24,456 nt of DNA from Chara braunii (lineage: Eukaryota > Streptophyta > Charophyceae > Charales > Characeae), in contig BFEA01000147.1 in the NCBI GenBank assembly GCA_003427395.1, forward strand, positions 1,602,562-1,627,017, given 5' to 3'. Positions 1-8,750 of the stretch are shown here, one piece after another. Every line of letters begins with the position of its first letter. The first letter of the stretch is position 1. The notes under the pieces were generated by a model. That model ran no database searches. It was not told the DNA's origin and saw only the letters and a list, made by a program, of their open reading frames with translations. Made by a program: the position numbers and the translations under genes.

Positions 1-95
1 GGGTCGACACAGGTACTGTACACAGGAAAGGTAAGGACTAGGGGTCGAGCCCTGGGATCTGCATTCGCTACTGCTAACAGGTGAATACCGTTTCA
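1..95 (+). repeat. 3' end of an LTR-like repeat (same family as 15005-15935), cut by the window edge
   Basis: Positions 1-95 match 15841-15935 along their whole length with scattered substitutions. They share GGGTCGACACAG, GATCGAGCCCTGGGATCT-like and ACCGTTTCA segments, and both stop at the same ...TTTCA end. The shared, CA-ending border defines the 3' terminus of the family. The 5' part lies outside the window. Confidence 0.8.
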
Positions 96-254
96 TGGTG
101 GCCCCCACCCTCCGAAGAATGCGGTATCAGTTATACTGCTTTCTTAGTCGGTTTGAAGTTTGTCTGTGAAAGGTAGTGGTGGTTTCATCTTTTGTTTGTT
201 TCCATGTTTCACTTTCTACTTGGGCCATTCACACTCCCCACGAACAATGGTTTT

Positions 255-256
<2 letters not shown>

Positions 257-337
<81 letters not shown>
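257..337. repeat. Homopolymer T81
   Basis: An uninterrupted run of 81 T lies on the + strand. On the minus strand it would be a long poly(A), possibly the tail of a retroposed element whose body would lie at higher coordinates (338 onward), but no body was recognised. Homopolymer length is unreliable in assemblies. Confidence 0.9.
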
Positions 338-341
<4 letters not shown>

Positions 342-803
342 ATTTTTCCTCTTCCTGTTTGTTCCGGTGCTCCTGAACTGTTTACCTCAACCGCTGGTGA
401 AGAAAGGAAATCCCGTGACGAACGTTTGAAAGGCGAATGACAAGGCGAACCTGCTTTCGTGGCATGGCTGCCGATCATACATGCGGGGCATGATGTACGT
501 GCAAGTCGCGCACGTGGGCCGCATATCCCATGCATACACGTGCGCGTGCACGTGATGCGGCGCATTTACAAAATAATAAAAAAAAAAATTCAGAAAGCGT
601 AGGCCGTGATACCCATAAGTGTCCCTCCCTTTTGAAAATTGTAAGGCACAGAAAGAGAATATTTTGGGACATCTTCGTACTACTCATCCGTAATATTCTC
701 CTTTCCAAAGGGTCCCCTGCTGAGAATCAGCACGGATGCCATTCATTTGGAAGGGCGTTCGTTGCACTGGTGGAAGAACACGAGCGGGCCAGCAATATAT
801 TAT

Positions 804-854
804 GGATTCGGATCCAGGTCTGTGTCCCAAGAGTTATGGGTTACAAACTTGCTA
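804..854 (-). repeat. Degenerate tRNA-like / SINE-head-like sequence
   Basis: On the minus strand, TAGCAAGTTTGTA resembles a pol III A box and GGATCCGAATCC resembles a B box. The segment between them shares AACTCTTG..ACAGACC with the similar sequence at 5621-5672. The A-to-B spacing is a few bases shorter than in a tRNA and stems do not pair well. It is most likely a relic, and it could be coincidence. Confidence 0.25.
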
Positions 855-1256
855 CGAAGTAGTACAAACACACCTTAGCTGTCTCGTTTTTTTGTTTTTC
901 CTTTTCTTACATACAGTGGCGCTAAGGGCCTTGCTCCACTCATCGGCACTTGCAGAAAAGAAAAACGTATGGCTTGTATGGTTCCAGTTTCTAGGAGAAG
1001 ATTCATTCTAGTTTTGCACATTTGGTGAGTAGTGGAGTGAAGCCCTGAAAGTCACATGCCGAGTTAGTAACTCAGTAACCCATAACTGCTGAAACACGGA
1101 CCTGAATTTGAAGCTACACTGCTCCATCCGTACTACAAGTCCAGTGACGACCTGTCCAGTGACCACCCTTCTCCTGCCGATGGGACCCTTGCCAATTTTT
1201 GGCAGGGACCTTTTGAAGTACCGGCAGGGGTTGTCTGAATAATGGGAAAGGGGTCT

Positions 1257-1258
<2 letters not shown>

Positions 1259-1324
<66 letters not shown>
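1259..1324. repeat. Microsatellite (TC)33
   Basis: A perfect TC dinucleotide run of 66 bp. Confidence 0.97.
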
Positions 1325-1326
<2 letters not shown>

Positions 1327-1548
1327 GCGTGTATACACACATCACGGTTGTTTCTTCTTCTTGTTCTTCCTTCTTTTTTTTTTCTTTTTTTTTTTTGCGC
1401 ACGTGTGCGAGCGCTCGCATCTGCGATTAGCGCAGTGCACTCCATCTACATGCCGCACGTATGCTGTCGATTCATTTGCAAGGAAAATGAGCGAGAGCGA
1501 AATGGCAGAAATCCAAATTGCAACATCACAGTGAAAGCCAGACAGAGT

Positions 1549-1655
1549 ACCGTCTTCACCCGAGTAGAATGCCTGGTCAGTACAGTTGTATTTCGGGGAA
1601 CTTTTGGTGTAGATACAGTGATAATGACCAGGTGTTCTCTGTGGGTGAAGACGGT
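1549..1655. mobile_element. Foldback MITE-like element, copy 1
   Basis: Terminal inverted arms of about 34 bp (1549-1582 and 1622-1655) begin and end with ACCGTCTTCACCC / GGGTGAAGACGGT, and they also pair through the GCCTGGTCA..TGACCAGG region. The spacer is about 39 bp. The arm similarity continues a few bases outward (CAGAG). A second copy with the same spacer motif (AACTTTTGGT-TAGAT-CAG) lies at 23190-23296. No coding capacity, so the element is non-autonomous. A clear target duplication was not found. Confidence 0.7.
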
Positions 1656-2220
1656 TGCTCTGTGCGGAAAGGGACGTTGGACCCGGTTTCCAGCAGGTGT
1701 TGCTCCCCACCAATAGATGGAGCCAGCCCAGGAGTGCTAGTGGTGCGTGCTCCTATCAGCACCCCTAGCATCATCTAGGGTGTTAAAAAAAAATAAAAAA
1801 GAAGGAAAAAAAAATGCACCAAGTTACACACCAAAGGAGACCAAAAGCAATGAACTCAGTTGTCCATGGTCAATGTCAGCCCAGTCTCGCCGCCTTCACG
1901 TAGGGCAGGCAGGCACTTTGCTCGTCGGTGGGCCCCTTTGGATGCTGCCGAGGGCTCAGTTCCTCGCGCATTGGATACGTGAATGCGAATTTCTCGCTTT
2001 GCGCTGACTGTGTTGCACGCAGATGAGTTTTTTTATTTTTTAACTGTAAAGTTCTTTGTGGTATGACATTAACTGCTGGCTGATGTTACTATTTCACGTT
2101 CATCGACTCGTTGATTATCATCGTCATCTCGGAGACGTGTGTGCGTCTTGATTGTGTATACTTCTCTATGTGATGTGTACATCTTTTTTTACCATGAATG
2201 AACTAAAGTGGTTTGTTGTT

Positions 2221-2311
2221 GTGGAAAAATCTGTAGCTGCAGTGTAGCAGTGGGACGGCGTTTGTGGCGTCATTGTGATTAAGCAGGTGATCTGGGTAGA
2301 TGGGAGTCTCG
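2221..2311 (+). pseudogene. Decayed partial duplicate of the pre-RING exon
   Basis: 2275-2311 repeats 2437-2472 almost exactly, with one inserted G that shifts frame after 'VIKQVIWVDG'. Weaker similarity extends upstream over the start of the exon and the acceptor zone (CTGCAG / GTAGCAG here, TTGCAG in the real exon). The offset is 162 bp. The copy has no good donor and loses similarity after GTCTCG, so it is read as an exon relic and not as an alternative exon. Confidence 0.65.
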
Positions 2312-2412
2312 CATGCTTAATCTGTTGGGCAAGTGGTTGCAACCCTCTTAGCTTGCTTCGACCGTGTCGTTCACAATGTGTTGTTGTTGTTGTTGTGGCA
2401 AACTTGTTGCAG

Positions 2413-2547
2413 GCGGATGGCTTTTACGGCATTAACGTGATTAAGCAGGTGATCTGGGTAGATGGAGTCTCGTATGTGCTGCACGATATCTTCGGCATCG
2501 ATCGCTCCCGAGATGAGAAGACTTCAGTCAACGAGGATCATTCCAAA
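2413..2547 (+). CDS. LUL-like: Exon: pre-RING conserved segment of LUL/MGRN1-like E3 ligase
   Basis: The exon encodes 45 codons in phase 0 at both ends. It contains VIKQVIWVDGVSYVLHDIFG, which corresponds to the conserved strand that plant LOG2/LUL proteins carry just before the RING (the 'VKQ-lWV-G--YeL-eIyGI' pattern, from family knowledge). A charged, probably flexible linker (residues about 30-45) follows and runs into the RING exon. The acceptor is TTGTTGCAG with AG at 2411-2412, preceded by a GTT repeat instead of a good pyrimidine tract. The donor is AAA|GTATGT with GT at 2548-2549. Codons are well-formed and open throughout. The preceding exon was not found. An imperfect copy of the first part of this exon lies just upstream at 2221-2311. 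Confidence 0.8.
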
Positions 2548-5000
2548 GTATGTTTCCTCTTCTCTTTGTATTCCATCATTTTATTCTTTTTCTTTTTTTT
2601 TTTGTCTTGAAATGGTTAACCTCTAGAATTGTTGTATTCATCCGATTCCATCAGAGTTCGAAATCATGACCAGTTTTTTTACCAACGGTTAATATGTGTG
2701 CAATGAACCTCTTATATAGATTCCCCATGCACAAGCTCAATGATTGCTTACATGAAATTCCACACCAGAGAGTCCCCAGAGATGTCAAGTCCAGATTAGC
2801 GCAGCTTCGAAATTGCAATCAGTCGTTACCTTAAACAATTTACAGAGTTCAAGTCACCAAGCGCTCAGCGACACCAAATCCAGCAACCTCGTCCAGGTAA
2901 GTGAGACTCTCTCAAACTTGTATCCCACATCCTCTCTGTCTCTCTTCCTGTCTCTCTCTCTCATGAGCTTCCTTCTCTTTCCCTCTACTATGAAGATCTT
3001 GACTCTGGATACATCTGCTCACTACCCAGCTCTAGTCCTACTACTACCTGAGCGGCTATGGCCGCTTGTCTACTACAGCACAGCGCTGCCGAGGCAGGGC
3101 TCTAGTGCTAGGTCGACTTGCAAATAGCGCACAAGCGCGCAGCAGCACTTCCACACTCCTCGCCAATGAGCAATCTCCCTGAAATGTGGCTGGGCAGTCC
3201 CTATATTGACTTCGACTAGGCCTTGACTCGTCCCAGCCTTGCTCCTCTTGGCTTGACTTGGACCGGTCCTGGTTGCCCGCGACCTGTTTGCTTTTGGAAT
3301 ATTGAGGCCCGGTACCTTCCAGAATTTTCCTTGGTGTGCTGCTGCCTTTTGGACTTTGGGAGGTGACCTTTGACTGGGGGATGTGGCTTTTGCCTGTGGG
3401 ATGTGACGTTTGACCAGGGACCAGTCGGACTTGACCTCCGTGGTACCCGACTTTACCTTTTCGTGTCTGGCCGACTCGGCCTCTTTCGACCTGGGGAGTT
3501 TTAACCCTGAAATCCGGATTTGGGGTCTGCAGTGTGAAATGCCTTTTATGTGTGTGTGTACCGTTCGGGTGCACATGCGCCAGGTATCCCCATTCTGTTC
3601 TTGTTCTGCCAGTGCGTTCCATGTGCACGTATCACTATTCTGTTGGCTTTGCGTTGCAACAACTAGCTCTTCTCGTCGGTGTGTTGTTTAAGTTCCTTAC
3701 TGATTCACACAGATATGCCCTCTAGTGTGCAATTAGCTCACAGATCGGTATGTTTTGGGTTAGCGATGTCTTAGCGACACAAAACGAGGGGGGGGGGGGG
3801 GGGTGTTGCCCGTGCAGTGTCATCATACGAATGAGCACGGCCTGGGCCACCAACCCTTCGATCCTTGGATCCTCCACAGTGCCGATCGTCACTGTCGGCA
3901 GGCACTCGGTTGTCAAACAGCTGCCCGAACTGTTGCGACATTCGCGTGGGCATGTTGGGCGGCAGTCTTCTTTGTTTTGCAAATGTGAGACTTCGCTATA
4001 CCTGTTTGCGCTAACCAACTGGACTCGCCACAGCCCCCGGCTGTGTGGTGATTAGATTTGGTAACTCACACCTGCCCACGGCTGGTTGCCGCTTGGACAT
4101 CATCAGGGATCTTTCCGAACTGCAGTGATGCAAAAGTGCCGAAACCGAAAGCAAGGAACAAACGAAACATATGTGTGAACTGACAAGCTCAGCGGAGGGG
4201 GAGGGTTCAAGCACGAACCTATCACCTAACGGTATATACATATTACATACACAATGACAGGCTGTTGTCAGTCCGCGTCTCACACCCTCCAACACACCGA
4301 CACCATGAAAGACTGAAATCAATTTTTTTCGGAAAGGGCGACAGCCTTGAGCTATCCCAATCGAGCATACATACTTTGCATACAGGTATACGGACTGTTA
4401 ACTAAGCAGGCCAGGTGTGGTGTGGTCCCCACCCTCAGACTGAGATGCCGCAGAGCCAACCCCCGTTTGAGGAATACATCAGGTGATACATCAGGTGAAA
4501 AGCAAGCTGAGATAATGGGTGCCCTCCAACTGAAAAGCACCAACCACGGCGTTACCATAACCGGCCAGGTTAAAAGCGGTCTAACAGGCGTCTATTCCGT
4601 ACTGCGGTGGATCTTTCTCTTCACTAGACACATTTTCCATTTAGATCAATCTGGGAACGGCTTTGGCACGGTGGCCATTAATAGTGTTGGCTTAAACCAC
4701 AGGCACACGGCTCCAGCCGTGCAGTCCGAAACTTGTTGCCACAAGGCAACGAGGCCGAAATGTCAAACGCTGGGCCCGCTGTTGATAAATTTGATCGGCG
4801 GTCGCGTTTTCATTTTGCGCCAGCAGAATTTGAGGTGTCAGGCCCGCGACCCAGGTGCCCCTGTGCTGGTGCTTTCATGGGCCCAAGATGGGGGTTGTAA
4901 TAGGCCTTACGCTTAGTGGGAATAACGGGCATTCTTTTTGCCGTAGGGGGACATATTATCAGGTGCGGTGGTGGTCACAATGGTCACGTAGGCAAAATGA
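2548..5000. other. Intron stretch without a recognised gene
   Basis: No protein family was recognised on either strand. Contents include a G16 run (3788-3803), CTCT-rich patches near 2935-2965, and a 3056-3628 stretch that is open on the minus strand but low in complexity. The 3030-3720 block resembles LTR-type sequence in style, but no termini could be set. Confidence 0.5.
3788..3803. repeat. Homopolymer G16
   Basis: An uninterrupted run of 16 G in the intron; its length may be inexact in the assembly. Confidence 0.95.
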
Positions 5001-5123
5001 AGAGACTGGCGCCGGCCTCTGCCTGATGCCGCGTATGGACCAGAGACTGGTGCTGGCCTCTGCCTGATGTCGTGGATGGACCAGAGACTGGCGCCGGCCT
5101 CTGCCTGATGTCACGTATGGACC
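5001..5123. repeat. Minisatellite, 41 bp x 3
   Basis: Three adjacent 41-bp units start at 5001, 5042 and 5083, each AGAGACTGG..GGCCTCTGCCTGATG..ATGGACC. They differ by a few, mostly C/T, substitutions. Confidence 0.95.
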
Positions 5124-5482
5124 AATCACGCTCTTCAGACAGCACTTAGAAGTGGCTATCACTTCTCCTCTCATTTCGCCTGCGCCGAAGGTTCAATTGG
5201 GAACAGTCCTTGACTCCTTGTGCTCTTTTTTTTACTATGTTCAGGTGGAGACAATTTCTTGATCCCTGTTTTTTTTTCGGCCTTCCTCCGGCTTGGTGGG
5301 AACTTTTTTGACTATGTTCAGGTGGAGACTAGTTGTTTTTTTTTTGGGGGGGGGGCTTCCTCCGACTTGGTGGGAACTTTCAGACAACTTTTGCTTCTGT
5401 CAAGCACTAGGCGGCAGTGCTCCTGTGACTGCAGAAGTGAACATTCCTCCGGCGCATCCTTCCTGTAATCATCGTGAAGTTC

Positions 5483-5486
<4 letters not shown>

Positions 5487-5515
<29 letters not shown>
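5487..5515. repeat. Poly(T) run, about 29 bp
   Basis: An uninterrupted T run. No retroposon body was recognised next to it. Confidence 0.9.
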
Positions 5516-5620
5516 GGAACAGGGGCGACGGTGTTTAGATATCGATATCGAACTGACTGGCCCAAGGTAATTCAGAAGTGTTCAATTGCAGTATTTTACT
5601 CGTCTGCTGCTTCGAGTAAA

Positions 5621-5684
5621 GTTCGAACGTAGGTCTGTATTTCAAGAGTTAAGGGGTGTACCAACTGAACCATAGTCCAGTTGG
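5621..5684 (-). repeat. tRNA-like sequence (A and B box) overlapping a hairpin
   Basis: On the minus strand, TGGTTCAGTTGG (5672-5661) and GTTCGAAC (from 5628) are 44 nt apart, close to tRNA A/B-box spacing, and CTCTTGA stands where an anticodon loop would be. However, the anticodon stem does not pair. The A-box region also forms a separate hairpin, with arms TACCAACTG and CAGTTGGTA around CATA. It is a SINE head or a decayed tRNA, or possibly neither. Confidence 0.3.
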
Positions 5685-5920
5685 TAGTTCAAAACCTGTG
5701 TAGCACACCGAACATGTTCGGAGCTTTTCCGAACGTCTGAACATGTTCGGGTGTTCGGCTGGACGCCTCCGGAACGTGTTCGGCCGAACATATTCCAAGA
5801 AAAAAAAAAAGAACTTTTTTTTTGTGTTTTTATTTTTAACTCGAGTTTGTTTACGAATTTGAGCATACCTCCCAGGGGTCTGGTCCCACCTACCGTTGTT
5901 GAGTTTAGAAAACTCAACGG
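5685..5920 (-). mobile_element. Left half of a divergent inverted-repeat (foldback) element
   Basis: Read on the minus strand, this segment starts with a GTTGAG/CTCAAC hairpin (+ strand arms 5898-5906 and 5910-5918), then GTAGGTGGGACCAGACCCC, an A/T-rich stretch, and a cluster of GTTCGG/CCGAAC palindromes including CCGAACATGTTCGG at 5708-5721. The same order recurs on the + strand at 16314-16560, on the other side of the chromovirus. The two halves are therefore inverted with respect to each other, as in a foldback or TIR element split by the later insertion. Confidence 0.5.
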
Positions 5921-6253
5921 TGTGACGCCATTTCAACATTAATAAATTCGAAACAACAAATTAAAAAACTGAAAAAGAAACGCTAGAAACAGCTTTTCTC
6001 CTTATATTTGATAACGTAACTCGGAGAAATGAAACATGTCTGGAACTGTCGGAGTGAATCTCTCTGTGAAAAAGGGATACTCCCCGTGCTGAGGGACAGG
6101 AGGTCACCATTTGTAAAGTGGATGGCCAAATGCATTCATTGCCCAAAGAAGGAAACGAGCTTTATGCCAGAGAACCAAACACAGCGGTCAGAGTTCCTCC
6201 GTTTTAGGGTGCAATGATGTCTAAAAACCAGAAAAATAGGAAATGCACTGCAG

Positions 6254-6293
6254 TTGAGAAATGTACCCTACCTCGGTAGGGTAGTTTTCTCAA
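6254..6293. repeat. Near-perfect 40-bp palindrome
   Basis: Arms TTGAGAAA-tg-TACCCTACC and GGTAGGGTA-gt-TTTCTCAA surround the loop TC, giving 17 pairs with a single 2-base mismatch. The arm ends share the TTGAGAAA motif with the hairpins at 5898 and 16314. Confidence 0.9.
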
Positions 6294-6410
6294 TGGAAAA
6301 TGGTTTGCCACCCAAACCAAAAGGGCCAAAGCATACTCCAAAACGGATTTCACGTCAAAGAAAAATTCTACAAAATGACAAAATCTAATAGGTTATTCTC
6401 CTGTGTTTCG

Positions 6411-6414
6411 GTAC
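6411..6414. repeat. Target site duplication GTAC, left
   Basis: GTAC directly precedes the 5' LTR and recurs at 16243-16246 directly after the 3' LTR. Confidence 0.75.
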
Positions 6415-7416
6415 TGCGAGGATCTGGGTCCTCGGCCGGCCTAAGGGGCCCCTGCTGCAAATGTGCCCGCCCTAAGTGAAGGCGGGCCTAACAAATCATG
6501 AGAGGCCTCGGCTGTCAATTTAGTATTTGGGTCCAGGCAGTTTCGTCGCGCCAGTTGGTTGAGGGAAACACAGACTGAGCAGCGAGGAAAAATCCCAGGC
6601 CTTCCAGGCCTTTCCAAAATGGTGCAGGCCCTGGACGAGAATCGCAGCCTCATACACAGACAGTTGGGAGGCCCAACCAAATGAGGCCAGTAGCTGCAAA
6701 GAGGCGCAGCATACTGGGGCCTACCGGAAGCTTCTGGGCCCAGGCCAGTCCAGCCAGGCTGCCGAATGAGGCAAGCTCTTTCCATATAGGAAAGAGCTCG
6801 CTGCATGACCAGGAATTGGGGGCACTCGCATGCTGGCGGCAGCGCTGCTGGAGCTGAAGCTCGTGGGCTGCTGCTAGCGCTGAGAGGTGAAGTGCAAGCA
6901 CGTGCGGTCGTGCAAGGAGGAGGTCGCTGCTGAGGGCAGCGCCATAGCCCAACCTCCATAGCTGGCGGGCTTGGATGTATAGTGAGGCGCAGGGGTGGTC
7001 TTCGGGTTTCAAGAAGGAAGACGTGCGAGTAAGACGAGGGAGAGAGAGAGAGAGAGAAGGATGATGATGATGATGTGAGGGCACATACCTGGTATTGGCG
7101 ATGGTCTGCATGGGCGACATCTTCAAGTACTTCGGAGGCTGCTGACGTCAACAGCTGCATTGTCAATTAGTAGGCTAGTAGTAGCTGTGTAGGGAGTAGG
7201 CTGGGCGCCGAGCGCCAAGTAGGGAGATAGGGATTGGATACATATGTTGGTTGTGGCGAGAGCGAGCTCTCATTAACATTGGTTTTCAGTGACACGATTA
7301 TCCATTGGTGTCATATTGGTGCAATGCTGCTTTCTGAACACTGTGATACGATCTGGCTTTCAATGTGATTGCGCAATCTGAATATTGTCATCTCGCTATT
7401 GCTCATTTTCCTTGCA
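6415..7416 (+). repeat. 5' LTR (1002 bp, TG..CA)
   Basis: It starts TGCGAGGATCTGG and ends TTTCCTTGCA, three bases before the PBS, and matches the 3' LTR along its length. Inside are a GA-rich run and a GATGAT repeat (about 7029-7075). No TATA box was confidently placed. Confidence 0.92.
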
Positions 7417-7419
7417 ATT

Positions 7420-7439
7420 TGGTATCGGAGCTGGTTCGA
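7420..7439 (+). other. Primer binding site for initiator tRNA-Met
   Basis: TGGTATCGGAGC differs at one base from TGGTATCAGAGC, the plant retrotransposon site complementary to the 3' end of tRNA-iMet. It lies three bases after the LTR end. Confidence 0.9.
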
Positions 7440-8750
7440 ACTGCGCTCTTCGCAATAGCTGTTCGGTGCTTCGCATGAGGTGTCCGGCAGTGATAAGGCT
7501 TGGGCATTGAACGTAAGGCGGCCCAGGGTCGTGTGGGCGCGCCATGAAGCTATGTGGTGACATTAGGGGTGTACGCTGGATGATGAGAGCTCGCTGATGT
7601 GGCATTTAAGCTGAGGTGGAACTGCATTCTGCTGTTGGTTGTGCCGAGGCAAAGACCAGTCATCATAAATGCACATCAGGTTGTCGGTGAGAAATTTGTG
7701 GTTGGGGGCAGCATTATGAGGTACGTTACTTCCTTCCTTATCTACCCTCTTCATTGCTTCTTACGGTGAGGAAGTGAGTTCTCTCTTGAGAGTCCTCTCG
7801 ATGTGAGGTGTCGCGAGCGCTCAACCTTGAGAGTCGACATTCTTCCTAGCCAGCAAGCTGGTGGGAGACGGGCGATGCCTCTGAAGGGCCCTGGACGAAG
7901 CACTCGGGTCACGGTCGCCATGCCAACCCGCTGGGACTAGTACACGTATGTTTTGCCGCAAGTCCTTGGTTCTGCTTCTGCGCAATAGAGGTCATGCAGG
8001 GCATGCCAGCCCTTTGAACAGACGCTTTCCAGACCTCTTTAAATATTTCTGGCAGGGGACTCGACGTTGATTCTGGCTATGATCGTCGTCCTGTCCCGAG
8101 GAGTTACGGGGGATCTCCTTAAATGCCTCCCGATCAGCTAGATCAAACCGGGTGTAAGGCTCGTTGCATGCGAGGGAAATAATGTGCAGGGGCTGGCAGG
8201 TTCGGCGTTGACTTGGGGCACAGAGGTGGGCCGGATTGCACACCTTCAGACACGCTGCTCAACCAGATGCTCAGGGCGTTGACACAAAGTGACAACTCAA
8301 GAAGGATAGAGGGGGAGAGGGGATTCCGACAACTGTTCGCCGCGACATAAATTAGATGAACAGCCATTCAACATACATCTCTGCAGGGAACATTAATTTT
8401 ATTGTTGATAATTTAGTTGTTACGAACTTGACTAACAACTGACATACAGCTGCAGATAGAGTAGTATATTCTTTGCTGCAATGCAATCTGTATCAGAGTA
8501 ATCTAAAAATAGATTTAACATTCCCAATGGGATCTGACATTGGTTGAGACCTAACCACCTAACTGTTTTTGTCCAGGCCGACCAAAGTTAGTTGTGTATC
8601 ATAAATCGGTTGTGTGTCATGCTGAGGTAGGATTCAGTGTGGATTCTAGTTTAGATCACACACACTGTAGCTCATGAGTGATGCAAGCAGCAGTGAGGAG
8701 TTGTTAGTGGATGACCTAGGGTCACTCGAAGAACTGCTCTCAGTTGACCG
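7440..8750 (+). other. Retrotransposon leader, no gene recognised
   Basis: About 1.3 kb lies between the PBS and the first gag-like reading frame. No recognised coding sequence on either strand; only short scattered frames. Confidence 0.6.

Noticed and set aside
209-565. Minus-strand frame with a polylysine block.
   Set aside because: It is the T81 tract read as poly-Lys; the flanks show no family.
1008-1445. Minus-strand frames with Arg-Glu repeats.
   Set aside because: They come from the (TC)33 microsatellite and T-rich tract.
2275-2610. Single open frame running through both exon copies and into the intron.
   Set aside because: Only 2413-2547 has family similarity on both sides of proper splice sites. 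The part before it is a frameshifted relic plus GTT repeat, and the part after it is intron.
3056-3628. 190-codon open frame on the minus strand.
   Set aside because: Biased composition, no recognised domain, and overlapping open frames on both strands. It lies in the host intron. It may be part of an undefined LTR-type repeat.
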